From: Fredinandcohnia aciditolerans
GTDB taxonomy: Bacteria; Bacillota; Bacilli; Bacillales; Bacillaceae_L
DNA length: 64,000 nucleotides
Reading direction: 5' to 3'
Assembly (NCBI GenBank): GCA_003640645.1
Contig: QGHH01000004.1
Coordinates: forward strand, 166,875 to 230,874
This document shows, one piece after another, positions 1-9,078 of this stretch (position 1 is the first letter of the stretch; each line of letters opens with the position of its first letter). A model generated the notes under the pieces. It was given only the letters and a program-made list of their open reading frames with translations, was not told where the DNA came from and searched no databases. A program made the position numbers and the translations under genes.

Positions 1-2
1 CT

Positions 3-215
3 GGCGGGACAGATTTATTAGCCCAATTCATTTCAGATATCGTGAAAATGAATGTAGGGATAATCATTCTAATTATAGACATTTTTGTAATTTGTCTTGG
101 GGGGATATTAGTTTCTAGTGATACATTCTTACTTTCAGCTATAACCATATTTGCTGGTGGATTAACTACTAGTCTGTGCACATGGAATCTGACAAATAAT
201 GATTATAAAATGTAA
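3..215 (+). CDS. YitT-like membrane protein, C-terminal part (5' end outside window)
   Basis: The frame is open from the left edge to a TAA at 213-215 and gives 70 residues beginning GGTDLLAQFISD. The glycine-rich GGTDLLA motif followed by two hydrophobic segments resembles the second half of YitT/DUF161 membrane proteins, which are polytopic proteins of unknown transport role. It stops after the last hydrophobic segment, without the cytoplasmic DUF2179 domain that many relatives carry, so it may be one of the short versions of about 200 residues. Only the end is present, so the family call is tentative. Confidence 0.5.
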   Translation, partial: GGTDLLAQFISDIVKMNVGIIILIIDIFVICLGGILVSSDTFLLSAITIFAGGLTTSLCTWNLTNNDYKM

Positions 216-415
216 CTCTAATTTCACGGTATGTATGTTTGGGTAAAACGTCTAGTCATAGGACAATAGTGGAACATATGATGAAATTGTGTTTATCAAA
301 TTAGTGAAATCACTAAATGAGATATTTTAATAAAACCATTTAATAGTCGATGTTTCACCTACTGCTCGCGCCGTTTTTTTGGATATTTAAGTAAAGGACA
401 GGGAGATGGAATTAT

Positions 416-889
416 ATGGACAAAGTGGAAGAAAAACAATACCATGAAGAGTTATTGGAATGGTGTAATAACATTTATTTTCACTGGGAAAGGATGAAAC
501 CAAGGTTTTCAAAATTATTTGATTTGAAGAGTTTAGAGGAGTGGGAAGAATCATGTAGTGAATTGAAAGAGAAATTACAGACGAATAGGAAAGCGGACAT
601 TGATGAATATCAAACAGCTCAACAATTATTTGAGCAGTGGGAAATTTTGTATAGCGAATCAATTAATGTTCAGAAAGAAATTACTTCTGATGTGAGGGAG
701 AAGCCTGAGTTGTCCCCTGATTCCGATATGGTAATAGAACTGTCAAATCAGGAAAATAATAAAGCAGAGGATGAACTTATCAATATGACAATTAAAATGG
801 AGATCCCGATACAGGAATTCAGAAAAATTTTATTAGACTATAAAAAAGAAGTAATAAACTGGGAGTCTACCATAATTCCCAAAATATAG
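416..889 (+). CDS. Hypothetical acidic protein, 157 aa
   Basis: I do not recognise this protein. It is 157 residues, rich in Glu, Lys and Trp, with no signal peptide or membrane segment, and is probably helical and soluble. The N-terminal half has HEELLEW and WERMKPRF patches; the middle (about residues 90-115) is Asp/Glu/Ser rich and looks like a linker. An AGGACAGGGAGA purine tract about 10 nt upstream supports the ATG. It is followed by a good intrinsic terminator, so it is a single-gene unit. The preceding 200 bases (216-415) are AT-rich; I see no gene in them. Confidence 0.6.
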   Translation: MDKVEEKQYHEELLEWCNNIYFHWERMKPRFSKLFDLKSLEEWEESCSELKEKLQTNRKADIDEYQTAQQLFEQWEILYSESINVQKEITSDVREKPELSPDSDMVIELSNQENNKAEDELINMTIKMEIPIQEFRKILLDYKKEVINWESTIIPKI

Positions 890-914
890 AATGTTAAATT
901 CCCTACTCATGCCT

Positions 915-950
915 CCCCTCTTACTTAGAAATAAGAGGGGATATATTTTT
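915..950 (+). terminator. Intrinsic terminator after the 157-aa gene
   Basis: A 9-bp stem (CCCCTCTTA at 915-923 with TAAGAGGGG at 932-940) is followed by ATATATTTTTAT. Confidence 0.8.
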
Positions 951-1153
951 ATCATAAATTAGGAATCGTTAGAAGGATTAGGAAAGTCTTTTACAGCTAC
1001 AGCTAGATTCATTCCAAAAATGAGCGTTTGAAAACTTAATATTCCCGCTCTTTACTGAATTTATTTTGACAATTAATTCAATCAATATAAAAAATCGATT
1101 TAGGTAAAATATTACCGTTGTCATTTCAACAAAAAAATGTAGGAGGCGGTAAA

Positions 1154-1369
1154 ATGGCAAATCAACTTGATACAAATAAATTAAAACAAGCAGAAGCTCA
1201 AGCTTCAATTGCAAAGGACATGATTACTTCGGCAATTGAACAGTCAGCCGCAAACCAAATTTTAGCAAACGAAGCTTTAAAATCAGCTTCACAGGAGATT
1301 GCTCAAATTCAAACACTAATAAGTCAAGCCCAATCTACACTTCAAGCACAAACAACAGACGAATCTTAA
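1154..1369 (+). CDS. Small Ala/Gln-rich helical protein, 71 aa
   Basis: I choose the ATG at 1154 because GGAGGCGG lies directly before it; the longer frame from 1118 would run through that ribosome site. The 71-residue product begins MANQLDTNKL and is rich in Ala, Gln, Ser, Ile and Thr. Hydrophobic residues recur at 3-4 residue spacing, which suggests one long amphipathic helix or coiled coil. There is no signal peptide and no Cys. A TTGACA lies at 1066-1071, with TATAAA 14 nt further on, a poor spacing. A strong terminator follows. Function unknown. Confidence 0.7.
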   Translation: MANQLDTNKLKQAEAQASIAKDMITSAIEQSAANQILANEALKSASQEIAQIQTLISQAQSTLQAQTTDES

Positions 1370-1378
1370 AGTAATATG

Positions 1379-1406
1379 GACCCCTTTTTTTACAAGAAGG
1401 GGGTCC
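1379..1406 (+). terminator. Terminator-like hairpin after the 71-aa gene
   Basis: GGACCCC at 1379-1385 pairs with GGGGTCC at 1400-1406; the loop is T-rich. It lies between two convergent genes and could serve either strand. Confidence 0.65.
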
Positions 1407-1431
1407 TTATAGCCGTGTAAGAAATCAGATA

Positions 1432-2319
1432 TCAACTCGCTTGGGACGTTGCTGGCATTTTTCTCTGATACGTTGATAATAGGACTCCACCGACTATAAA
1501 AAGTGATCCCACCATTTCTGCACCAGTTATTGGTTTGTATAAAACTATTAATCCCATTATCATAGCTACAAATGGTTCTAGATTTGATAAAATGGATGCC
1601 TTTGAGGCATCGACAAATCTTATATAATTATTCCAAATCAGATTAGCGATACCATGTACCACAACGGCCGTACCGATCAATAAAGCCCAATCAGAAAAGT
1701 CTTGGCCTATTCTTAAAGGTGAGTCCAGTAAAAAAGCAAACGGAATTGCTACAAATAGTCCGACTAAATTTGAATATAACGTAATAGTCAGTGGGTCTGT
1801 TCTGTCGGATAAAAGCCTTGTCATAATAATCATAATCGCAAATGTTATCATCGTTACAACAATCCAAACAAGGCCTTTGTCTATTTGAATTGTTGAAAAA
1901 GTTCCTTTTGTTACAACAAAGTAAATACCTATGATAGCAACAATCGACCCTATGAACATCCGCTTTGTTAATTTCTCTTTTAAAAATATGGCAGCTAATA
2001 TACTTGTTAAAATGGGCGTAGTTGCTAAAATTAACGCAGATGTGGTTGGATCAGCTGTTTGCAATCCTTTAAAAAAAGACCATTGGTTTATAAATACGCC
2101 GATTACCCCTAGAAAAAAAACAGAGAGAAAATCTGTTTTTCTTAACAGTTTAAAGTGTTTTTTAAATAAGGTTAATCCAATCAAAAAAATAACAATAAAC
2201 AAAAGCCTTAACATCGTTAATAGCGCTGGTGAAAAATCTAATACTAAAATTTTTCCAAATATAAAATTGCTGCCCCATACTACTACGCAAAAAGTTAGCC
2301 AAGAATAAGCTTTTAACAT
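1432..2319 (-). CDS. EamA/DMT-superfamily transporter, 295 aa
   Basis: This is a drug/metabolite exporter-type membrane protein with ten predicted membrane segments arranged as two five-helix EamA repeats (about residues 5-135 and 150-285). Typical signatures are visible: a WGSNF motif near the N-terminus, ALILATTPILTSILAAIFLKE in the first half, and LEPFVAMIMGLIVL in the second. Such proteins export amino acids or metabolites; the substrate cannot be read from sequence. I prefer the ATG at 2319, behind a weak GGATGGTG, over the ATG at 2331, which has no ribosome site. Monocistronic, convergent with the small gene on its left. Confidence 0.85.
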   Translation of the reverse strand: MLKAYSWLTFCVVVWGSNFIFGKILVLDFSPALLTMLRLLFIVIFLIGLTLFKKHFKLLRKTDFLSVFFLGVIGVFINQWSFFKGLQTADPTTSALILATTPILTSILAAIFLKEKLTKRMFIGSIVAIIGIYFVVTKGTFSTIQIDKGLVWIVVTMITFAIMIIMTRLLSDRTDPLTITLYSNLVGLFVAIPFAFLLDSPLRIGQDFSDWALLIGTAVVVHGIANLIWNNYIRFVDASKASILSNLEPFVAMIMGLIVLYKPITGAEMVGSLFIVGGVLLSTYQRKMPATSQAS

Positions 2320-2464
2320 CAATAACACCATCCAGAGTTCAAAAATGACGACTTTTATAGTTTAAACACTCTAGATGGTTCCGTAAACATTTCTGTTTGT
2401 ATACAGACCCATTCTACATATTTCAGCACTAAATCAGCTTTTTTAGTTTATTGTGAGTGAAATA

Positions 2465-2517
2465 TTTAAAATGTCCTCTTTCGAACTGCCTAACTGGTAG
2501 TTCGAAAGAGGACATTT
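2465..2517 (-). terminator. Strong terminator of the importer/kinase operon
   Basis: A perfect 19-bp stem (2469-2487 with 2499-2517) with an 11-nt loop lies downstream of the BadF-type kinase gene and is followed on the minus strand by TTTTAAATATTT. It ends the whole ROK/importer/catabolic operon. Confidence 0.85.
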
Positions 2518-2530
2518 AATGGGGTGAAAC

Positions 2531-3478
2531 CTATTTCAACTTCAAGCCACGCTTGATTATGCTTTGAATGGGTTCTTCAGTTGTAGTTATCATGTTTGCT
2601 TTTGGAAAACTAAGCTGAACCCTGTTACGAACTTGATTTTTTATGTAGTGGTTATGTTGAAAAACGCCACCTTGTAAAATCAAATCAAATTCGTTCTGAT
2701 GAATGCCTGCATTTTCAATTACAGTATATACGAGAAGCAGCAATTCCTCTACAGCACGCTCTAATATCCGTTGACTTACTGGATCCCCCATACGAAATGC
2801 AACATCGACTGTGGTTGCAAGTGCCCCCACGTCATCAACTGAATATGCATCACTGTAAGCCCAATTATAAAGTTCTTCAATTTTTGTAAAATCAAATTTC
2901 TCTAATACTAACTCGGCTAACAGTGTATCTTCTCCACGGCCATCTTGCATTTTCAGAACGGATTCAATGGCTTGTTTGCCAATCCAATAACCACTCCCTT
3001 CATCGCCAAATCGGTGTCCCCAACCACCGGAACGGACAATACGATTATTGCCATCATGAGCAAAAACGATAGAGCCTGTTCCAGCAATTAAGAGAACGCC
3101 AGCATTGTTTTGGGTCGAGCCTAAAAGGGCAGCAAGACAATCATTTTCTACTTGTAATCTCTCAATCTTAATTGGCAAGCCGTTAACCGTTTCCTTTACA
3201 ACTCTGGAGACTTCTTTTTCATCATTAACCGTATCGATTCCTGCAAGCGCAAATACAGCTTTTTTCACGACACTACTCGGATCAATCCCTGCATCCTTAA
3301 AGGCAGCAAGAATGGCTTTTTCTAGTGCATCTTTTACTCTGATAGCCCCTACTACATGATAATTTGTGGCACCAGCTTTTCCTTCACCAAGGATGGTTCC
3401 ATTTGCATTAACTAGGACCGCAAGTGTTTTTGTTCCACCCCCATCGACCGCAAGCAGTTCGATGGTATTCTTATTCAT
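2531..3478 (-). CDS. BadF/BadG/BcrA-family ATPase, GlcNAc-kinase-like, 315 aa
   Basis: This actin-fold kinase has the N-terminal phosphate motif AVDGGGTKT (about residues 9-17), GTGSIVFA in the middle and the GDEGSGYWIG signature typical of N-acetylglucosamine-kinase-like BadF proteins. It lacks the cysteines that hold the Fe-S cluster in 2-hydroxyacyl-CoA dehydratase activators, so a sugar-kinase role is likelier. It is the last gene of the cluster and its ATG overlaps the end of the lyase gene by 8 bp, which suggests translational coupling. By context it probably phosphorylates an amino sugar or related product released by the upstream enzymes. The substrate is inferred, not shown. Confidence 0.8.
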   Translation of the reverse strand: MNKNTIELLAVDGGGTKTLAVLVNANGTILGEGKAGATNYHVVGAIRVKDALEKAILAAFKDAGIDPSSVVKKAVFALAGIDTVNDEKEVSRVVKETVNGLPIKIERLQVENDCLAALLGSTQNNAGVLLIAGTGSIVFAHDGNNRIVRSGGWGHRFGDEGSGYWIGKQAIESVLKMQDGRGEDTLLAELVLEKFDFTKIEELYNWAYSDAYSVDDVGALATTVDVAFRMGDPVSQRILERAVEELLLLVYTVIENAGIHQNEFDLILQGGVFQHNHYIKNQVRNRVQLSFPKANMITTTEEPIQSIIKRGLKLK

Positions 3479-4994
3479 TGGCTCCAGTCCAATCTGTTAT
3501 GAAGCTTGAAACTTTAGCAGCGGATTTGTTAAGATGTTCCCGTTTTTCATCTAACCAAGCTGAAAGTTCTTCTTGTTCAGTTAACCGTGTTTTGATTGTT
3601 TTTTCCATTCTACTTGGACTTGGTCCACCCTCTAAATCGCGGATTTTAACAAAATACTCTGGACTTAACACTTGCTTTAATTCTTCTGCTGTTAAGGTAG
3701 ATTCCTTGCCAACTATCTTTCTAGATTGCTCATTTAATAAGTCTATTGTTAATGATTCTAACGATTTTTTTCCTTGATTTGTAAGCTCTTTAACTGTAGA
3801 ACTTACAACATGATGTGCTTTGCGGAAAGATAGTCCATCACTGCGTACAATTGTATCCGCTAATTCCGTTACATTCGCAAAGCTTTCACTTGCTCGTTTT
3901 AGAAGTGTTTCTTTATTAACTTCCATTGTAAGTAAGACAGAAGTCAACAACTCATAAATGCCGCCGAGTCTTTCAATGGCTTTCCAGATGTATGGCTGCA
4001 TGTCATCTTCAGTATCGACAATATCTCCGAATGGTGTGTTATGAACCATTAATAAGACTGTTTGACAATCACCCGCTACACTGGATAAGAGTGCTCTCAT
4101 GTGTTCAATCGAAACAGGGTTTCGTTTTTGCGGCATGATTGAGCTGATCTGTACATATGGAGCAGAAAGAAGAAAAGCGCCATATTCCTGTGTTCCCCAT
4201 AATAAGAAATCTTGCATAGACCGTCCGAGATTCAAGGCTGATAATTGAACAGCAGACGCTGTTTCTGCGATATAGTCGGCACCTGCGACAGCATCCCAGG
4301 CATTATCAATCATATCCTCAAAACCTAGTAAATCCTTCATCCGTTCTCTGTTAATTGCAAAACCAGAAGTTGTGAGTGCTGCTGCCCCCATACTGCTGCG
4401 GTTTACGGTTTTATAAGCAGCTTGAAGTCGAACTATATCACGAGTTAACATATCGGTCATTGCATTTAAATAATGGGCTAATGTTGTTGGTTGCGCCTGT
4501 TGCGTGTGTGTGTACCCAATCATAATTGTTTCTTTATGTTCATCGGTCATTTCGATAAGAGCTTCGCGGAGTTTTAAAGCCTTTTCTATTAAAGGAAGAA
4601 GCTTTTTACGTAATGTCATTCGATAGATGGCGATCCCCATATCATTGCGGCTCCGAGCAATATGAAGGTTTCCTGCAATGTCGCCTGCATCTTCAATCAA
4701 TGCATGCTCAACTTCAAAAAATAAATCCTCAAATTCGCCTGTATAGCTTCTCTTTTGAATTTCATCTTGATCAAGGTGGGAAACTGCCATAGCAATTTTT
4801 TTTGCCTCTTCTTTTCCTACAAGCCCCTGTTCGACTAACATGATTAAATGGGCATTGTGAATTTCAATCATTGAATCAAGCAATTGATGTTTTGCCTCAT
4901 TATAAGCTGGTTCAAGCACCATTGATGTATATGTTTTAGAAGGAAAAACTGTACCTTCAGTTTCAATGATTTTATCTCTAAGTGAGTTTTTCAT
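3471..4994 (-). CDS. Argininosuccinate lyase-like enzyme of the fumarase/aspartase superfamily, 507 aa
   Basis: The protein is homologous to argininosuccinate lyase: HIARSRND near residue 110, GYTHTQQAQPTT near 160, and the superfamily signature SSIMPQKRNP. The usual first Gly of that signature (GSSxMPxKxNP) is Ser here. It is longer than ArgH (about 460 residues), and no arginine genes are nearby. It sits between a creatininase-like hydrolase and a sugar-type kinase, so it more likely beta-eliminates a different C-N or C-O adduct. I choose the ATG at 4994, one base after the hydrolase stop and behind GAAGGG, over the ATG at 5021. True substrate unknown. Confidence 0.8.
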   Translation of the reverse strand: MKNSLRDKIIETEGTVFPSKTYTSMVLEPAYNEAKHQLLDSMIEIHNAHLIMLVEQGLVGKEEAKKIAMAVSHLDQDEIQKRSYTGEFEDLFFEVEHALIEDAGDIAGNLHIARSRNDMGIAIYRMTLRKKLLPLIEKALKLREALIEMTDEHKETIMIGYTHTQQAQPTTLAHYLNAMTDMLTRDIVRLQAAYKTVNRSSMGAAALTTSGFAINRERMKDLLGFEDMIDNAWDAVAGADYIAETASAVQLSALNLGRSMQDFLLWGTQEYGAFLLSAPYVQISSIMPQKRNPVSIEHMRALLSSVAGDCQTVLLMVHNTPFGDIVDTEDDMQPYIWKAIERLGGIYELLTSVLLTMEVNKETLLKRASESFANVTELADTIVRSDGLSFRKAHHVVSSTVKELTNQGKKSLESLTIDLLNEQSRKIVGKESTLTAEELKQVLSPEYFVKIRDLEGGPSPSRMEKTIKTRLTEQEELSAWLDEKREHLNKSAAKVSSFITDWTGANE

Positions 4995-4995
4995 T

Positions 4996-5748
4996 CTAGT
5001 CAATCCCTTCTGTTTCTTCATCAGCGATCCAATTTTTAATTAACTCATTCATGTTTACCGCTGCCTTATCTACAATTAACTTTCCTTTTTCATAGGAGGT
5101 TTGTTGAATGAGACCTGTATAGCCATCCCAAGCTCTCGGTGTTCCTTCTACAAGAACATATGGCATAGAAGAAAGTGGGGTCACTTCTTTAAATTCTGTG
5201 TCCACTTCCTGAACTTGCACCAAATCGGGACGAAATGCTTTTACCGCGGACATTTCATATGGGCCACCATGCCCTCTACCTTTTGTCCCCACAAATCCAA
5301 TCTCTTCAGCAGCATCGATCGCAACCATCTGCCACCAGTTGATTAACAAGAAGCTAGCGTCCGTATGTTTCCCGGTCACAAATTCTGCGACTGTTCGAGA
5401 AACTCCCATATTGGCATCATGAGCATTTAAAAGAACAATCTTCTTAATCCCTTGGTTGATAATTCCCATCGTAATATCAATTAAATATTCGGTAATTATA
5501 CTTGGCCGAATCGGGATCGTCCCTTGATATTTAGATGTTTTTCCAGGACATGCTGTGTAGGGTACCGTTGGAAAAACAGCTCCGCCTAATTCATCATCAA
5601 TTAAATCTGCAAATCCATCAGCAAGAATAATATCCGTTCCTAAAGGAGAATGCGGCCCATGGTACTCAAAACTCCCTAATGGAACAACCGCAAACGTAGC
5701 CCGCTCCAATGTCTTCAAGTCTCTTCCGTGAACATCACTAGCCTTCAT
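4996..5748 (-). CDS. Creatininase-family metal-dependent amidohydrolase, 250 aa
   Basis: The motifs of the creatininase/MftE family are present: GSFEYHGPHSPLGTDI (about residues 26-41), NAHDANMG (about 108-115, equivalent to the usual NGHGGN), and GRGHGGPYEMS (about 157-167). These provide His, Asp and Glu ligands for the two metals. Members cleave amide or cyclic amide bonds, such as creatinine, or act on peptides. The start is well supported by AGGAGGAGG 8 nt upstream. The next gene begins one base after its stop. In this operon it probably hydrolyses an amide in the imported compound; that is inference. Confidence 0.82.
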   Translation of the reverse strand: MKASDVHGRDLKTLERATFAVVPLGSFEYHGPHSPLGTDIILADGFADLIDDELGGAVFPTVPYTACPGKTSKYQGTIPIRPSIITEYLIDITMGIINQGIKKIVLLNAHDANMGVSRTVAEFVTGKHTDASFLLINWWQMVAIDAAEEIGFVGTKGRGHGGPYEMSAVKAFRPDLVQVQEVDTEFKEVTPLSSMPYVLVEGTPRAWDGYTGLIQQTSYEKGKLIVDKAAVNMNELIKNWIADEETEGID

Positions 5749-5769
5749 ACGATTATCCTCCTCCTATAT

Positions 5770-6011
5770 CAAATGCGCCTTGGCGTATTTGCCGCCAGAT
5801 TTTTAGGCCCACACGATGTGGGTCATAAAGACGTTGCCACAGGATGTGGCGTTATTAGTCTTTGAACTTACTGCTCGAAAAGATTCCTTTGAAAAATCGT
5901 GGCATCCGCCGGAGGCCAAACTTTATTCAACCTTGGTTTGAACACGCCTTGATTAGGTCACATCCTGCTTCCCCTCTTCTAAAAGTAGAGGCTCTCAGCT
6001 GAATAAAGTTA
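5770..6011 (-). repeat. Family A hairpin-rich intergenic module, copy 1
   Basis: The stretch between the permease and the hydrolase genes holds a chain of hairpins: CAAATGCGCC paired with GCGTATTTG, GGCCCAC with GTGGGTC, an AAAGAC...GTCTTT stem enclosing GCCAC-AGGAT-GTGGC, and an AACTTTATTCA/TGAATAAAGTT end pair. The last element supplies the permease stop codon. Other copies are at 8899, 17082, 37127 and 59950. Strand given is that of the gene whose 3' end it follows. Confidence 0.8.
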
Positions 6012-7736
6012 GATTGCGGAGCCTGCTTTTCCATCCGTAATCTTTTGTGAAATAAATAGAACTGTAATAATTAAAATGATTTGAAGAACGCCATATGCAC
6101 ACGCAGTTCCAAATTGGAAAGCGTACATTTTTTGGAATATCGCAACTGATAGTGGCATCGTTGACGTACTATAAATTAGGATTGAAGCAACGAATTCACC
6201 TAACCCCTGAACTAGTGCAAGTAAGGTACCAGCAAGAATACCTGAGAAGGCCATTGGAACAACTACTCTTCTAAATGTGTACCACCAATTGGCCCCTAAA
6301 CTTCGCGCTGCTTCTTCAACCGATTCATCCATTTGCATTAAAGCTGCAGAAGTAGAACGGAAAATCAATGGTAAATGTCGTACAAAATAGGCCAAAGGTA
6401 AAATCCAGAAGGTACCGATTAACACTTGGTTAAAACTGAACACGTTAGGTTCACTAAATGCTGCGATTAAGTTAACCGCTACAACCGTACCAGGTAATGC
6501 CCAAGGAACCATGATGAGAATATCTAATAAGGCTTTGCCTTTAAATTTCGTCCGAACCATTGCATAGGCCGCTGCCACACCAAATAGGATATTACCTGCT
6601 GTTGCGACAAAACTCATCTGTAAACTGTTCCAAATCGGGCGCCATGTTCGTTCATCTGTAAACAGGTCAATATAGTGTTGAAGGGTGTACGCTGTCGGGA
6701 TAATTTGCACCGTCCATTCCCCGTCCACAGAAAACGAAATAAGTACAAGAACAAGAATTGGAAGCATCAAGATTATAACCCCAACAAATGAAAGGAACAT
6801 TGATAAGTATTTTACAAATGGGGAACGTAATTCAGTTCTGTGAACACTAACCCCTTTGCTTTGGTTTTGGAAGTTACGTCTTCCTTGATACCATCTCATT
6901 AAAATTAAAAATGAAATAGACACAATGGAAAGGATTGTTGATTGCGTTGCCGCCATATCTAAATCTCCATTTGTACGAGATAGATAGATTTGCATCGTCA
7001 TGGTTCTTTCTACACCGAACATTAAGGGAGCTGTATAGGAAGCCATTGAAATCATAAATACAAGTAAAGAAGATGCCACGAGTGCTGGAGTTAGCATTGG
7101 CAGAATTACCTTTCTCCAAATGCGAATCCTCCCAGAGCCAAGGCTCGTTGCCGCCTCTTCCAATGAAGGATCTAACCCTTTGATGGCTGCAGCCGCCGTT
7201 AAATAAAAATAGGTATACATCGTGAATGTGTGTACCACAATTACCCCAACGACACCTCTTAAGGCAAATGGAACCTCTTCCAGATTAAATAGTGCTTGAA
7301 AAGCTCTCGGAATAATCCCACTTTCCCCATAAAGGAAGGTAAATGACAGTACCCCTACTAGTGGTGGTAACGCCATCGGTACTAGAATTAAGACAGAGAG
7401 AATTTTTCTTCCTGGAAATTCGTAACGTTCCATTAAAAATGCCATCGTGACACCAACAATGGCACACGTAATTACACTAATTACCGATATATATATACTT
7501 GTCCAAAGCGCCTCTAGGTTTGCTGTACTTGTTAAACCAAAGAAGCGTTGGTAATTTTCGAGATTTGCACCTTCTTCACCGACCACGGATTGGATAAACG
7601 TTTGATAAAACGGATAAATAACATAAGCTAATAACACTAAAAACAACGGAGAAATTAAAACATACACAAAATATTTCGAACGGGTAAGTCGTGCCCACCA
7701 GTTCTCTTGCACTACAGTACTTTGATTCGCACTCAT
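6009..7736 (-). CDS. ABC importer permease, two fused MetI-type domains, 575 aa
   Basis: This is a double-length permease of the AfuB/FbpB type. Each half has about six membrane segments and its own EAA loop: EAATSLGSGRIRIW near residue 200 and EAARSLGANWWYTF near 475. A single chain therefore forms the whole channel. Relatives carry ferric iron, sugar phosphates, putrescine or 2-aminoethylphosphonate, so the substrate cannot be read from the family. AGGAGGTGAAAG precedes the ATG. It lies between the ATPase and the creatininase-like gene and works with the lipoprotein encoded at 9079-10170. Confidence 0.9.
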   Translation of the reverse strand: MSANQSTVVQENWWARLTRSKYFVYVLISPLFLVLLAYVIYPFYQTFIQSVVGEEGANLENYQRFFGLTSTANLEALWTSIYISVISVITCAIVGVTMAFLMERYEFPGRKILSVLILVPMALPPLVGVLSFTFLYGESGIIPRAFQALFNLEEVPFALRGVVGVIVVHTFTMYTYFYLTAAAAIKGLDPSLEEAATSLGSGRIRIWRKVILPMLTPALVASSLLVFMISMASYTAPLMFGVERTMTMQIYLSRTNGDLDMAATQSTILSIVSISFLILMRWYQGRRNFQNQSKGVSVHRTELRSPFVKYLSMFLSFVGVIILMLPILVLVLISFSVDGEWTVQIIPTAYTLQHYIDLFTDERTWRPIWNSLQMSFVATAGNILFGVAAAYAMVRTKFKGKALLDILIMVPWALPGTVVAVNLIAAFSEPNVFSFNQVLIGTFWILPLAYFVRHLPLIFRSTSAALMQMDESVEEAARSLGANWWYTFRRVVVPMAFSGILAGTLLALVQGLGEFVASILIYSTSTMPLSVAIFQKMYAFQFGTACAYGVLQIILIITVLFISQKITDGKAGSAI

Positions 7737-7747
7737 TCTTTCACCTC

Positions 7748-8818
7748 CTATTCACCAATCAAGTAAATTCCATTTTCAGGTACATGAAGGGTAATTGAAT
7801 CACCGCGACTTAGGATTTTGTTACCTTTATTAATAATCATGACTTTTATCAGATTAGATCCTATTTTCACAAGATAATTGATGCTGACCCCTGTAAATTC
7901 GACAAGCTGAACCGTGCCTGTTAGTTGGTTTACACCTGGTCCTTCATGCAATGCTTCTGGTCGAATCGAGCATTTGATTTTTTCACCTACAACTAGCTTC
8001 TTCCCATTTGCAGATTGAGTCATTGAACCTGTTACGAAAACATCCTCTTCGAATTTCACTTTGACTGCGTCCCCATTAATCTCAACAACTTCGCCATTAA
8101 CAATATTGGCTTCTCCAATAAAGGAGGCTACAAAGTGGTTGGAAGGACGATTATAGATTTCTTGAGGAGTGCCAATTTGCTGAACTACTCCATCTTTCAT
8201 AACCATTATGCGATCAGACATCGTCATGGCTTCCGTTTGGTCATGAGTAACATAGATCGTTGTGACACCTAATTCAACTTGCAATCTCTTAATCTCAATT
8301 CTCGTTTCCTCACGAAGCTTCGCATCTAAGTTTGACAATGGTTCGTCGAGTAGAAGAATATCCGGTTCAATAACGAGCGCACGTGCTAAAGCAACACGCT
8401 GCTGTTGTCCACCAGATAACTCATTGATTTTACGCGTACCATATTGATCAAGGTGAACAAGCTTTTGTGCTTTTTCTACCTTTTCTTTAATAACGGCTTT
8501 CGGTAATTTACGTACTTCAAGACCGAATGCAATATTTTCAAATACGGTCATATGTGGGAATAGGGCGTAGTTTTGGAATACCATACCAATGTTACGCTTG
8601 TTTGGCTGGAGGGTTGTTACATCTTTATTGTCAAACAGGATTTTCCCCTCTGTAGGAAAATAAAATCCCGCTATCATCCGCAATGTCGTTGTCTTCCCAC
8701 ATCCTGATGGACCTAAAAATGTGAAAAACTCACCAGGTTTTACGTCGATATTTACATTTTCTACCCCTCTTGCTTTACCAAACATTTTACTAACATGATC
8801 AAGTCTTACATTTTTCAA
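7748..8818 (-). CDS. ABC importer ATP-binding protein, 356 aa (TTG start)
   Basis: The ATPase has Walker A GPSGCGKTT (residues 36-44), Q-loop FQNYALFPHMT, signature LSGGQQQR, Walker B ILLLDEP, the H-loop THDQ, and a C-terminal TOBE-like beta domain (about 270-356), as in FbpC/PotA. The open frame extends upstream to 8887, but that extension crosses a terminator-like hairpin and lacks a ribosome site. GAGGTG followed by 5 nt and a TTG at 8818 fits much better and gives the normal family length. It energises the permease encoded just downstream. Confidence 0.88.
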   Translation of the reverse strand: MKNVRLDHVSKMFGKARGVENVNIDVKPGEFFTFLGPSGCGKTTTLRMIAGFYFPTEGKILFDNKDVTTLQPNKRNIGMVFQNYALFPHMTVFENIAFGLEVRKLPKAVIKEKVEKAQKLVHLDQYGTRKINELSGGQQQRVALARALVIEPDILLLDEPLSNLDAKLREETRIEIKRLQVELGVTTIYVTHDQTEAMTMSDRIMVMKDGVVQQIGTPQEIYNRPSNHFVASFIGEANIVNGEVVEINGDAVKVKFEEDVFVTGSMTQSANGKKLVVGEKIKCSIRPEALHEGPGVNQLTGTVQLVEFTGVSINYLVKIGSNLIKVMIINKGNKILSRGDSITLHVPENGIYLIGE

Positions 8819-8861
8819 ACCAAACACCTCGCTGTATAAAAATGAAACTTCCATAAACTTT

Positions 8862-8896
8862 AAAAAGGGGTGAAAATAACTCTTCACCCCCTTTTA
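8862..8896 (-). terminator. Intercistronic terminator/attenuator between binding protein and ATPase genes
   Basis: On the minus strand GGGGGTGAA pairs with TTCACCCC and is followed by TTTTTAAA. It lies within the importer operon, after the lipoprotein gene. Such partial terminators commonly raise binding-protein levels over the membrane components. Confidence 0.65.
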
Positions 8897-8898
8897 AT

Positions 8899-9071
8899 CA
8901 AATGCGCTTTGGCGTATTTGCGCCCAGATTTTAGGCCCACAGGACGTGGGTCACAAAGACGTTGCCATAGGATGTGGCGTTTTTAGTCTTTGATCTTACG
9001 CTGCGAAAACTTCCTCTAAAAAATCTGTGGCATCCGCCGGAGGCTTTAACTTTATTCAGTGAATAAAGTTA
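8899..9071 (-). repeat. Family A hairpin-rich intergenic module, copy 2
   Basis: It has the same order of hairpins as copy 1: CAAATGCGC/GCGTATTTG, GGCCCAC-AGGAC-GTGGGTC, AAAGAC...GTCTTT around GCCA-TAGGA-TGTGGC, and a TAACTTTATTCA/TGAATAAAGTTA end pair. It lies immediately 3' of the binding-protein gene. Confidence 0.8.
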
Positions 9072-9078
9072 AAACCTA

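Noticed and set aside
8818-8887. Longer N-terminus for the importer ATPase from 8887
   Set aside because: It crosses a terminator hairpin and has no ribosome site; the TTG at 8818 has one and gives the family length.
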